Positions 24,968 through 36,576 of a stretch of DNA of 46,526 nucleotides are shown here, piece by piece. The position numbers and the translations under genes are program-made. The DNA is from Caulobacteraceae bacterium (lineage in GTDB: Bacteria; Pseudomonadota; Alphaproteobacteria; Caulobacterales; Caulobacteraceae): the NCBI GenBank assembly GCA_030446805.1, contig JAUJMO010000001.1, forward strand, positions 36,199-82,724, in the 5' to 3' direction. Numbering within the stretch: position 1 is the first letter of the stretch; the number at the start of each line of letters is the position of its first letter. Below the pieces are notes generated by a model. The model was not told the DNA's origin. It saw nothing but the letters and a program-made list of their open reading frames with translations, and searched no databases.

Positions 24968-26797
24968 ATGCTGAACCGTCGCGCGCTCATGCTGTCGGCC
25001 GCCGCCGCGAGTCTGGCGGGGTGCGCGGCGACCGGCGCGCGGGCGCCCGCGCCCACGGCGGCCGCCGGCCACAGCGGCGGGGCCGCGCCCCCGCTGAACG
25101 CTCTGCTCGACCAGTTCGCGCAGGAGGTGCTGGCGGAGAGTCCGGAAAGCCGGACCTCCTTGGGACTGGACAAGGGGGAGTTCGCGGCCGCCAAGTCCCA
25201 GTTGGACGACCGATCGGACGAGGCGGTCAGCCGGCGCATCACCCAGCTGGAGAGCCGCATGCGGCGCTTGCGCGAGGTGGCGCGCCCTGAGCTGAGCGGG
25301 CCGGCGGCGGTCAACTACGACGTGATCGCCTACAGCCTGGAGAGCGAAGCCCGGCTGGCCCGGTTCCGGCGTCAGGACTACGTGGTGACGCAGCTGGCGG
25401 GGGCCTACCAATCCATCCCCGACTTCCTGGACACCCAGCACAGCATCGAGACGGCGGCGGACGCCGAGGCCTATCTGTCGCGATTGTCGGCCTTTGCGCG
25501 GGCGATCGACCAGGAAACGGAGCGGCTGAACCTGTCGGCGCGGGCAGGCACGATCGCGCCGGACTTCATCATCGACAAGACCTTGAGCCAGATGCGGGCG
25601 CTCCGAAGCACCCCGGCGGCGCAAACCGTCATGGTGACCTCCATCGCGCGTCGCACGCGGGAAAAGGCCATCCCCGGCGACTGGGGCGGCCGGGCCACAC
25701 GGGTCGTCACCACCGAGATCCAGCCGGCGATGGAGCGGCAGCTGGCCTCTCTGACGCGCTTGCGGCCGCGCGCCAGGCACGACGCCGGCGTGTGGCGGCT
25801 CCGCGAGGGCGAAGCCTATTATGCGGCGGCGCTGGCCAACCAGACCACCACCACGCTCACGCCCGACGAGGTGCACGAGCTGGGCCGCAGCATCGCCGGG
25901 GAGCTGTCCGCGCGGGCCGACGTGCTGCTGCGCGGTCAAGGCATGACGCAGGGAAGGGTGGCCCAGCGCATCGCCGCCTTGGGCCGGGACAGCCGGTACA
26001 TCTACCCCAACACGGAGCCGGGCAAGGCTGAGCTGCTTCGTGACCTCAACGAGCAGATCAGGGTGCTCGATACGAAGCTGCCCCAGGTGTTCCGGACCCT
26101 GCCCAGGGCTTCGGTCGAGGTGCGACGGGTGCCGGCCTATATCGAGGCGGGGGCGCCGGGCGGCTATTACAACCAGCCGACCTTGGACGGGTCGCGGCCG
26201 GGCGCCTATTACATCAATCTGCGGGACACGGCCGAGTGGCCCAAATGGACCCTGCCCACGCTGACCTACCACGAGGCCTCGCCCGGCCATCACCTGCAGA
26301 TCGCGCTGGCGCTGGAGGATCGGAACTCGCCGCTCCTGCGCAAGATGACGGGCTTCAACGCCTTCCAGGAGGGTTGGGCGCTGTACGCCGAACAGCTCGC
26401 GCAGGAGTTGGGCATGTACGAGGGCGACCCCCTGGGCGAGATCGGCTACCTCCAGTCCGCCCTGTTCCGGGCCGGGCGCTTGGTTGTCGACACCGGCTTG
26501 CACCACAAGCGCTGGACCCGTGAGCGGGCCATCCGCGAGTTCATGGACATCACGGGTGACCAGGAGTCGGCGCTGACCACCGAAGTCGAGCGCTATGTGG
26601 TCTGGCCGGGCCAGGCCACCGGCTACATGGTGGGCAAGAATGAATGGGTGCGCCTGCGCGAGGATGCGCGCGGGAAGCTGGGGTCCAGATTCGACATCCG
26701 CGGCTTCCACGACGCGGGCCTGCTCTCGGGCGCCATGCCCCTGACCGTGCTGGAGCGGGTGATCAACGATTGGACGGCTGCGCAGCTACGGACGTGA
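24968..26797 (+). CDS. DUF885 family lipoprotein (first of tandem pair)
   Basis: A 609-residue protein of the DUF885 family, which resembles metallopeptidases. The N-terminus MLNRRALMLSAAAASLAGCAAT is a lipoprotein signal with lipobox LAGC, so the mature protein should sit on the outer or inner membrane facing the periplasm. The family motif TYHEASPGHHLQIAL is near residue 434 and supplies a His-Glu-x(4)-His zinc-type site. Other conserved stretches are FLDTQHSIETAADAEAYLSRL and DGSRPGAYYINLRDTAEWPKW. The next gene is a paralogue of nearly the same length. Substrates of this family are not established. Confidence 0.9.
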   Translation: MLNRRALMLSAAAASLAGCAATGARAPAPTAAAGHSGGAAPPLNALLDQFAQEVLAESPESRTSLGLDKGEFAAAKSQLDDRSDEAVSRRITQLESRMRRLREVARPELSGPAAVNYDVIAYSLESEARLARFRRQDYVVTQLAGAYQSIPDFLDTQHSIETAADAEAYLSRLSAFARAIDQETERLNLSARAGTIAPDFIIDKTLSQMRALRSTPAAQTVMVTSIARRTREKAIPGDWGGRATRVVTTEIQPAMERQLASLTRLRPRARHDAGVWRLREGEAYYAAALANQTTTTLTPDEVHELGRSIAGELSARADVLLRGQGMTQGRVAQRIAALGRDSRYIYPNTEPGKAELLRDLNEQIRVLDTKLPQVFRTLPRASVEVRRVPAYIEAGAPGGYYNQPTLDGSRPGAYYINLRDTAEWPKWTLPTLTYHEASPGHHLQIALALEDRNSPLLRKMTGFNAFQEGWALYAEQLAQELGMYEGDPLGEIGYLQSALFRAGRLVVDTGLHHKRWTRERAIREFMDITGDQESALTTEVERYVVWPGQATGYMVGKNEWVRLREDARGKLGSRFDIRGFHDAGLLSGAMPLTVLERVINDWTAAQLRT

Positions 26798-26942
26798 TGG
26801 GACGCCACCGTCGTTCTGGGGCCGGGCCCGGAGAACCGCGGGTCGGGTCGTCGCCACGTGGGAGTCCTCGGCTGCGGTTCGGGGCCATCGCGACAAGCTC
26901 GAGGATGACGGCTAGGTTGATGACGAGCAGCGAGGAACCGAG

Positions 26943-28760
26943 ATGTTGAACCGGCGGGGATTGTTGACGACCTCAGGGGCGGCGGCGCTGGCCGCCTGCG
27001 CCACGCGGGGCGCCGGGCCGGACGCGGTGGCGAACGCCGATGCGCGACTGGACGCCTTGCTCACCCGGCAGTTCGAGGCGGCGCTGGACCGCAACCCGGA
27101 GCAGGTCACCAACCTGGGCCTGGACAAGGGGGCGCGCGCCGCCCAGCGGGGCCAATTGACCGACCGCTCGCCGGCAGCGGCCGAATTGGAGCGGCGGACG
27201 ACGCTCGCGGATCTGGCGGCTCTGAAGGCGCTCGGGACGGCGGGGCTGAGCGACGCAGGGCGGCTCAACTACGACATCGCCGAGTTCCGTCTGGACACCG
27301 CGGCCGGGTTCGCACGGCTGTTCCCCTACCATTCGGCCGGGATCGGGCGGCCGGGTCCTTATGTCGTCAACCAGATCGCGGGCGCCTACTTCTCGGTGCC
27401 GGACTTCATGGACACCCAGCACCCGGTGGAGACGGCGGCCGACGCCGACGCCTATCTGCTGCGGTTGCAGGCCTTCGCCACGGCGCTGGACGGCGATACG
27501 GCCCGAGTTCGCGAGAACGCCTCCCGCGGCGTGGTCGCGCCCGACTTCATCCTGGACAAGACGATGGGGCAGGTCCGGGCGTTGCGGGACGGGCCCGCCG
27601 AGGACAGGGCGATCGTGCGCTCGCTGCAGCGGCGCGCGGCCGACAAGGGGCTGGGCGGCGACTACGGCCGACGGGCGCAGACCATCTTCGAAGGGCCGGT
27701 GCGGGCGGCTCTGACGCGTCAGCTCGAGACGCTGCAGGGGTTGCGCAAGGACGCGGTGCACACGGCAGGCGTTCATCGGCTGCCGGACGGGGAACGGTAC
27801 TACGCCCAGACCCTGCGCTCCAACACCACCACCAGCTACGGCGGCGAGGAAGTGCACCGCATCGGGCTGGAGCAGGTCCGCGACCTGCAGGCGCGCATCG
27901 ACGCCCTGTTGCGGACGCAGGGCTATACCCGGGGCTCGGTGGGCGAGCGCTTGAACGTGCTGAACAAGGAGCCTCGCTTCCTTTGGCCGAACACCGACGG
28001 CGGGCGGGCGGACCTGCTGGCCTCACTGAACGCCCAGGTGGCCGAGATCACGCCGCTGTTGCCGCGCGTGTTCTCCACCATGCCCAAAAGCCGGTTCGAG
28101 ATCCGGCGGGTGCCTCCCGCCATCGAGCAGGGCGCGCCGGGCGGTTACGCCCAGGCGGGGTCCTTGGACGGCTCGCGACCGGGCGCCTACTACATCAACC
28201 TCAAGGACACGGCGGAGTGGCCCAAATGGGGGCTGCCGACGTTGACCTACCATGAGGCGGTGCCCGGGCACGTGTTCCAGGGCAGCCTTGCTCGCGAGGA
28301 CAGCTCCATTCCCCTGTACCGGAGGGCCGGGGGCTTTGCGGCCTACAACGAAGGCTGGGCGCTCTACGCGGAGCGGGTGGCCGACGAGCTGGGCGTGTAC
28401 GAGACCGACCCGTTCGGCAAGATCGGCTATCTGCAGAGCTATCTGTTCCGGGCGGTGCGGCTAGTGGTGGACACCGGGCTTCACCACAAGCGCTGGACGC
28501 GCGAACAGGCCATCAAGTGGATGGTCGACAACGCCGCGGAGCCGGAGGGCTCGGCCGTGCGCGAGATCGAACGCTACTGCGCCATGCCGGGCCAGGCGTG
28601 CAGCTACAAGCTGGGCCAGACCGTGATCGCCGACCTGCGCGCCGAAGCCGAGCGTGCGCCCGGGTTCGACATCAAGCGGTTCCATGATGCGGTGCTGCAG
28701 GGCGGCTCCATGCCGCTGACCGTGCTGCAGCGGCGTGTTCGTTCGGCGATGCGCGCGTGA
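26943..28760 (+). CDS. DUF885 family lipoprotein (second of tandem pair)
   Basis: A 605-residue paralogue of the preceding gene, colinear throughout. The signal MLNRRGLLTTSGAAALAACATRG has an LAAC lipobox. The central FMDTQHPVETAADADAYLLRL and DGSRPGAYYINLKDTAEWPKW segments match the first copy almost word for word, and the metal-type motif is TYHEAVPGHVFQGSL near residue 436. Two Arg residues near its start could also suggest Tat export, but the lipobox is the stronger sign. Its TGA overlaps the GTG of the quinone oxidoreductase gene, so the two are translationally linked. The pair must derive from a local duplication followed by divergence. Confidence 0.9.
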   Translation: MLNRRGLLTTSGAAALAACATRGAGPDAVANADARLDALLTRQFEAALDRNPEQVTNLGLDKGARAAQRGQLTDRSPAAAELERRTTLADLAALKALGTAGLSDAGRLNYDIAEFRLDTAAGFARLFPYHSAGIGRPGPYVVNQIAGAYFSVPDFMDTQHPVETAADADAYLLRLQAFATALDGDTARVRENASRGVVAPDFILDKTMGQVRALRDGPAEDRAIVRSLQRRAADKGLGGDYGRRAQTIFEGPVRAALTRQLETLQGLRKDAVHTAGVHRLPDGERYYAQTLRSNTTTSYGGEEVHRIGLEQVRDLQARIDALLRTQGYTRGSVGERLNVLNKEPRFLWPNTDGGRADLLASLNAQVAEITPLLPRVFSTMPKSRFEIRRVPPAIEQGAPGGYAQAGSLDGSRPGAYYINLKDTAEWPKWGLPTLTYHEAVPGHVFQGSLAREDSSIPLYRRAGGFAAYNEGWALYAERVADELGVYETDPFGKIGYLQSYLFRAVRLVVDTGLHHKRWTREQAIKWMVDNAAEPEGSAVREIERYCAMPGQACSYKLGQTVIADLRAEAERAPGFDIKRFHDAVLQGGSMPLTVLQRRVRSAMRA

Positions 28761-29725
28761 AGGCTGTTCGTGTCCAGGAGACGGGTGGGCCGGAGGTCCT
28801 GCAACTGGAGGAGGTCGCCCTCCCGGAGCCCGGACCGGGCGAAGTCAGGGTTCGGCACCACGCGATCGGGCTGAACTACATCGACACCTACTTCCGGTCG
28901 GGCCTGTACAAGGCGGCGCGGCCCTTCATCCCCGGCAACGAGGCCGCCGGCGTGATCGAGGTGGTGGGCGAAGGAGTGACCCAGCTCCGGCCCGGCGAGC
29001 GTGTGGCCTACACCACGCCTCTGGGCGGCTACGCCGAAGCCCGGGTGGTTCCGGCCTGTCGGCTGGTCCGCGTGCCGGACGAGGTCTCGGACGAGACTGC
29101 GGCGGGGGTTATGCTGAAAGGGCTCACGGCCTGGTACCTCCTGCGGCGCACCTTTCCTGTGGGACCGGAGCATACCGTCCTGTTCCACGCGGCGGCGGGC
29201 GGCGTGGGCCAGATCGCGGTGCAATGGGCCAAGGCGCTGGGCGCCGTGGTGATCGGGACGGCGGGCGGGCCGCCGAAGACGGCGCGGGCGCGCGAACTCG
29301 GCTGCGATCACGTGATCGATTACCGGGCGGAGGACTTCGCGGCGCGTGTGCGCGAGATCACGGGCGGGCGAGGCTGCCACGTCGTCTACGACGGGGTGGG
29401 GCGCGATACCTTTCCGGGATCGCTGGACTGCCTCAGACCGCTCGGCCTGTGGGTGAGCTTCGGCCAAAGCTCGGGGACCTTGCCGCCCGTTGATACCCAG
29501 CTGCTGTCGGCCAAGGGCAGCCTGTTCATGACCCGACCCACGCTGGGGACCTACATCGAGGACGTTTCCGAGCTGCAGGCAGGCGCGGCCGAGCTGTTCG
29601 GCGTCATCGCGGCGGGGACGGTTAGGGTCGCAGTGGAGAACCGCTGGCCGCTGGCGGAGGCGGCCGCGGCCCATCGCGCGCTGGAAGCACGGCGGACGAC
29701 CGGCTCGGGAGTGCTGCTGCCGTGA
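28757..29725 (+). CDS. NADPH:quinone oxidoreductase (zeta-crystallin type)
   Basis: A 322-residue member of the zinc-independent medium-chain dehydrogenase group. Typical segments are MKAVRVQETGGPEVLQLEE, IGLNYIDTYFRSGLY, FIPGNEAAGVIEVVGEGV and the Rossmann loop VLFHAAAGGVGQIAVQWAKALG. These enzymes reduce quinones with one electron or bind NADPH and single-stranded nucleic acids; no zinc-binding cysteines are present. GTG 28757 overlaps the DUF885 stop by 4 bp, so it is coupled to that gene, although no functional link is obvious. Confidence 0.92.
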   Translation: MKAVRVQETGGPEVLQLEEVALPEPGPGEVRVRHHAIGLNYIDTYFRSGLYKAARPFIPGNEAAGVIEVVGEGVTQLRPGERVAYTTPLGGYAEARVVPACRLVRVPDEVSDETAAGVMLKGLTAWYLLRRTFPVGPEHTVLFHAAAGGVGQIAVQWAKALGAVVIGTAGGPPKTARARELGCDHVIDYRAEDFAARVREITGGRGCHVVYDGVGRDTFPGSLDCLRPLGLWVSFGQSSGTLPPVDTQLLSAKGSLFMTRPTLGTYIEDVSELQAGAAELFGVIAAGTVRVAVENRWPLAEAAAAHRALEARRTTGSGVLLP

Positions 29726-29863
29726 GGGGGCGCCCACGGTATTTCCGGTGAACGGGTGAAAATCGGTGGACGGCTTCGCCAGCTCCGGGGCTGAGGACGG
29801 GCGGTCACCGCGCGAAACCAAGCGGCGGCTTCGGGGTTCAGGGCCTGAACGGGAGCAAGCGCG

Positions 29864-30352
29864 ATGAACCTCTTCAAGGGCTTGGTGGCTGGAGCTTTGG
29901 CGGGCGTGGCGGCCAGCTATGTCATGGAGCGTTTCCAGGCCGAATGGGCCAAGGCCGAGGAGGCGGGCGGCGGATCTTCGCCCTCCAGCGGTTCCGAAGA
30001 CCCGGCCACGGAGAAGGCTGCGGATCGCGTGGCGCTGGCCGTCACGGGCGAGCCGGTGCCGCCGGCCCGCAGGGAGCAGGCGAGCGAGATCGTCCACTAC
30101 ACGACCGGAGCGGGCCTGGGCGCGATCTACGGCGCGCTGTCCGAGGTGGCGCCTTTCGTGACGTTCGGTTTCGGAGCGGCCTACGGCGGGGCTGTGGCGA
30201 TCGGGCTGGACGAGACCCTGGTGCCGAAACTCGGTCTGTCCAAGGGGCCGAAGGAGACCCCGCCCTCCATCCACGCCTACGGTCTGGCTTCGCACCTCGT
30301 ATATGGCTTGACGCTGGAAGGCGCGCGGCGGGTCCTCCGGGTCCTGCTTTAG
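29864..30352 (+). CDS. DUF1440/YagU-like inner-membrane protein
   Basis: A 162-residue protein with a short N-terminal membrane helix (GLVAGALAGVAASYVMERF), a polar segment rich in Glu, Ser and Lys, then two or three more apolar segments (GAGLGAIYGALSEVAPFV, GFGAAYGGAVAIGLDETLVPKLG, HLVYGLTLEGARRVLRV). The pattern resembles the YagU/DUF1440 family, linked in E. coli to acid resistance. An AACGGGAGC lies upstream of the ATG. Its stop lies only 6 bp from the stop of the convergent hisN. Confidence 0.72.
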   Translation: MNLFKGLVAGALAGVAASYVMERFQAEWAKAEEAGGGSSPSSGSEDPATEKAADRVALAVTGEPVPPARREQASEIVHYTTGAGLGAIYGALSEVAPFVTFGFGAAYGGAVAIGLDETLVPKLGLSKGPKETPPSIHAYGLASHLVYGLTLEGARRVLRVLL

Positions 30353-30358
30353 GCCGGT

Positions 30359-31168
30359 TCAGGCCCGGCGGAGGATCGGCAGGGCGTCGCGGAGGATGCG
30401 GGGGTCGCCGGCGGCGGCCACGCGGCCGCCCTCTCGGCCGAGCCGCTGGCCGGTCCAGTCCGTGAGAAGGCCGCCGGCCCCTTCGATCACCGGCACGGCC
30501 GCTTCGACGTCCCAGGATTTGAGGCCGCTTTCGACCACAAGGTCGAGGGCGCCTAGAGCGACCATGGCGAAGCCGTAGGCGTCGCAGCCCAGGCGGGCCA
30601 GGCGGGCGGCCTGACGCACGGCGGTCCAGGCTTCCAGTTCGGCCCTGTTGAACAGATGGGGGTCGGTGGTTGCGATCGCGGCCTGGGCGAGGCCGTCGCA
30701 GACGCGCACCTCCAGACGGCGCTCGCCGTCGGGCGTGACGAGTCGGGAGCCAAGGGCCGTGGATCCCACATAGAACTCGCGCAGGTAAGGCTGGCCAATG
30801 ACGCCCAGCACGGGTGAGCCTTGGAACCGCAAGGCGATCAGGGTCGTCCAGAGCGGCAGGCCGGCCACAAAGGCGCTTGTTCCGTCGATGGGGTCGATCA
30901 CCCAGACGTGGTCCGCATCCGCTCGGTCGGCCCCGTACTCCTCGCCGATCACCCCGTGCTCGGGAAAGCGTTGGGCGATGAGGCGGCGGATGGCGGCCTC
31001 GGCGCCGCGGTCGGCGTCCGTGACAGGATCAAAGACGTCCCCGCCCTTGTTCTCGATGGCCGTATCGGCGCGAAAGGCGGGAAGGGTGACCGTTGCGGCC
31101 TCAGCCGACAGCTCCAGGATGAAGGCGTCCAGCTTGCGCAGGCGGTCAGGGGAGAGAGGCTCGGTCAT
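30359..31168 (-). CDS. hisN: Histidinol-phosphatase, inositol-monophosphatase type
   Basis: A 269-residue member of the IMPase superfamily. Metal-binding motifs are GEEYG (Glu76-Glu77), WVIDPIDGTSAFVAGLP (Asp92, Asp95) and WDVEAAVPVIEGAGG (Asp220). The DGTSAFVAGLPLW segment is characteristic of the HisN subgroup, which removes phosphate from histidinol phosphate in histidine biosynthesis. A general inositol- or nucleotide-phosphatase role cannot be excluded. ATG 31168 is chosen because it begins the conserved N-terminal helix; the longer open frame overlaps the XRE gene. It follows the XRE gene by 17 bp and may share its transcript. Confidence 0.88.
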   Translation of the reverse strand: MTEPLSPDRLRKLDAFILELSAEAATVTLPAFRADTAIENKGGDVFDPVTDADRGAEAAIRRLIAQRFPEHGVIGEEYGADRADADHVWVIDPIDGTSAFVAGLPLWTTLIALRFQGSPVLGVIGQPYLREFYVGSTALGSRLVTPDGERRLEVRVCDGLAQAAIATTDPHLFNRAELEAWTAVRQAARLARLGCDAYGFAMVALGALDLVVESGLKSWDVEAAVPVIEGAGGLLTDWTGQRLGREGGRVAAAGDPRILRDALPILRRA

Positions 31169-31185
31169 GCTGACCGAGCTCTTAG

Positions 31186-31569
31186 TCAGGCCACGTCGTT
31201 CTCGTCGAGCGATTTGGCGAGATCCAGCAGGCGGCGGCGAGGCTTGTCGCCCAGTTTGTAATAGGCTCGAACCAGGTCCAGCGTCTCCTTGCGCGCCAGC
31301 ACCTGCTCGCTGCGCCGAACCGCTTCGCCCGCGGCGCCGTTCACCGCCTCGGCCTCCAGGCCATCGTAGAAGTAGGCGATGTTGACTTCCAGCGCCTCTG
31401 AGAGCTCCCAAAGCCGGGCGGCGGAGATGCGGTTGGCGCCGCACTCGTATTTCTGGATTTGCTGAAAGCGAACGCCCACCGCGCTGGCCAGCTGCTGTTG
31501 AGTGAGCCCCAACAGGCGGCGGCGGCGGCGAAGTCGTTTGCCAAGATGAAGGTCGATCGAACCGGCCAT
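31186..31569 (-). CDS. XRE-family transcriptional regulator
   Basis: A 127-residue protein with one helix-turn-helix domain at residues 8-66 (KRLRRRRRLLGLTQQQLASAVGVRFQQIQKYECGANRI...). A C-terminal helical region follows, with RSEQVLARKETLDLVRAYYKLGDKPRRRLLDLAKSLDE. This compact form is common in alphaproteobacteria, where several act as developmental or stress repressors. ATG 31569 begins the N-terminal SIDLHLGKRL segment; an upstream frame extends across the tRNA and is not used. It lies between a tRNA gene and hisN on the same strand. Confidence 0.88.
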   Translation of the reverse strand: MAGSIDLHLGKRLRRRRRLLGLTQQQLASAVGVRFQQIQKYECGANRISAARLWELSEALEVNIAYFYDGLEAEAVNGAAGEAVRRSEQVLARKETLDLVRAYYKLGDKPRRRLLDLAKSLDENDVA

Positions 31570-31624
31570 GGACAACCCCGCGAGGAACCCCTCTGGAACG
31601 TCCCGATGCGAGACGCCTGAACGA

Positions 31625-31662
31625 GGAAGGGGCAAACCTCGTGCCGAGGTTCGCCCCTTTCC
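31625..31662. terminator. Strong hairpin between tRNA-Cys and the XRE gene
   Basis: Two arms of about 17 bp, 31625-31641 (GGAAGGGGCAAACCTCG) and 31646-31662, form a near-perfect hairpin with one G-T pair and one bulge. It sits 12 bp downstream of the tRNA 3' end and upstream of the XRE gene, both on the minus strand. There is no long U-run, so it may terminate weakly, act as a processing barrier, or be a dispersed palindrome. Confidence 0.55.
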
Positions 31663-31673
31663 GTCTGAAGGAT

Positions 31674-31749
31674 TGGAGGCCTGGCCCCGGACTCGAACCG
31701 AGGGTCTGCGGAGTTGCCGTCCGCCGCGTGGCCGCTCCGCCACCAGGCC
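31674..31749 (-). tRNA. tRNA-Cys (GCA) with atypical anticodon loop
   Basis: The minus strand folds as a 76-nt tRNA with encoded CCA. The acceptor stem is GGCCTGG/CCAGGCC, the discriminator is U73 as required for Cys, and the D-stem is a 3-bp GCG/CGC. The anticodon stem is GCGGA/TCCGC and the T arm contains TTCGAGT. The loop reads CGGCAAC, giving anticodon GCA but G at position 33, where nearly all tRNAs have U. All other conserved positions (U8, A14, G18-G19, A21) are normal. It may be functional, a sequencing error, or a decaying copy. Confidence 0.85.
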
Positions 31750-31783
31750 GTCTGAGTCGAAGGAGGTCGTCGGCGCTGCGGCC

Positions 31784-32905
31784 CTAGGCGGGATGCACCA
31801 GCGGGCGCGCGGAGGACACGGACGGCGCGGGCGCGCTCCTGGCCAAACGCGGCTTGAGCCAGGCCTGGATGGGCATGTCCATCCAGTAATGGAAGACCAG
31901 AGCCGCCAGGAGGCTGGCCGGGAAGATCCCGGCCCAAACAGCCCAGGCGGCCGGTTCGGACAGGGTGATGGGAAGCAGGCCGAACGCCTTGAACCACACC
32001 AGCCCGACCAGATTGTGGGTGATGAACAAGGCGAACGAGATCACGGCCGCCTCCGCGACGATCTTGGACGGGCGGTGCGGGGCGTGAGTCCCGGCGGCCA
32101 GGATCACGGCGGCCAGCCCCAGCATGGACACCAAGCCCCACCCGGGCGCGGTTTGGGAGACGACCAGGGCCGCGACACCGCCCAGGCCCAGCAACCACGC
32201 CGCAGGTCGTGCGGGAGGGCGCGCCATGCCGAAGCGGGCCGTCGCTGCACCGAGCAGGAACAAGGGCAGGCCGCGGCCCAGGCCGATGGCGGGGGACAGG
32301 GTGTAGAGATCCGCGCCGGAAGTGCGGGCGGTCAGGTCGGCGACGGCCAGGCCGCTCACGCCCAAGGCCAGGGCCGCCCAGGGGGGCACGGCGGAGAGGG
32401 CGCGCCACAACAAGGGGAACAGGGCGTAGCAGACCACCAGGGCCGAAAGCGTCCAGGTTGCGGAGTTCCAGCCCGGATCGGACCCGAAGCCCCAGGCGTG
32501 GATGAACAAGGCCTGGCGAAGGAGCCTGTCCCAGCTGAACGACAGGGGATTGTTGAAGGCCACCCCCGCCAGGCCGGCGGCTAGAACGACGGCGACGAAA
32601 CCGCCCAGGACCAGGAGGTGGGCCGGCCAGATGCGGACAAGGCGACGGAGCAAGAACCCGCCCGCGTCCAGCCGGCCCGCCGCCAAGCGGGGGCCGTAGG
32701 TGCGCGCCAGGATGTAGCCTGAGAGCATCAGGAAGAAGTCGGTCCCGAGGAACCCGCGCCCGAACACCGGATGGATCTCGCCCAGCGCCCGAGGCGCCTC
32801 CTCAAGTCCGAAGTGATACAACATGATGAAGGCGGCCGCCGCGAAGCGCAGAGCGTCGAGCGCGCCTCCCCGGGTCAGGTTCGGGGCTCCCTTTGAATCA
32901 GCCAT
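31784..32905 (-). CDS. Acyltransferase family 3 membrane protein
   Basis: A 373-residue integral membrane protein with about ten hydrophobic segments, of the OafA/NodX acyltransferase-3 family. The catalytic N-terminal motif is ALDALRFAAAAFIMLYHFG, followed by FFLMLSGYILARTYGPR with the conserved Arg, and RRLVRIWPAHLLVLGGF. Such enzymes transfer acetyl or other acyl groups to lipopolysaccharide, capsules or peptidoglycan. The start at 32905 is preferred because AGGG sits 8 bp upstream; ATG 32911 is an alternative. It is a surface-glycan modifier like the nearby glycosyltransferase, although the two are not in one operon. Confidence 0.88.
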   Translation of the reverse strand: MADSKGAPNLTRGGALDALRFAAAAFIMLYHFGLEEAPRALGEIHPVFGRGFLGTDFFLMLSGYILARTYGPRLAAGRLDAGGFLLRRLVRIWPAHLLVLGGFVAVVLAAGLAGVAFNNPLSFSWDRLLRQALFIHAWGFGSDPGWNSATWTLSALVVCYALFPLLWRALSAVPPWAALALGVSGLAVADLTARTSGADLYTLSPAIGLGRGLPLFLLGAATARFGMARPPARPAAWLLGLGGVAALVVSQTAPGWGLVSMLGLAAVILAAGTHAPHRPSKIVAEAAVISFALFITHNLVGLVWFKAFGLLPITLSEPAAWAVWAGIFPASLLAALVFHYWMDMPIQAWLKPRLARSAPAPSVSSARPLVHPA

Positions 32906-32956
32906 TTGCATCACCCTGAGACTCCGGCCTCGGGTAAGCACGAAGCGGGCCGGGCC

Positions 32957-36481
<3,525 letters not shown>

Positions 36482-36505
36482 CGGGTCCGGGCGCCGCGGG
36501 AACAC

Positions 36506-36576
36506 TAGGGTTCAGCAGTTACGCGGGATTAATGACCTTCACCTTAATGATCGAGCCTTGATCAGGCCGGGCGCCG
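36506..36576. promoter_or_regulatory. Divergent promoter region with TTAATGA direct repeat
   Basis: The intergenic region between the kinase and response-regulator genes contains TTAATGA at 36529-36535 and again at 36544-36550, spaced 15 bp start to start. The surrounding AT content is raised. Two identical half-sites on the same face of the helix, after about one and a half turns, suggest an operator for a dimeric or tandem-binding regulator. They do not match the CtrA consensus spacing of TTAA-N7-TTAA. Confidence 0.45.

Noticed and set aside
23639-26710. A 1023-codon minus-strand frame opposite cckA and the first DUF885 gene
   Set aside because: It spans two genes with clear families on the other strand and its sequence is rich in His, Gln, Arg and Gly, typical of the reverse frame of a GC-rich gene.
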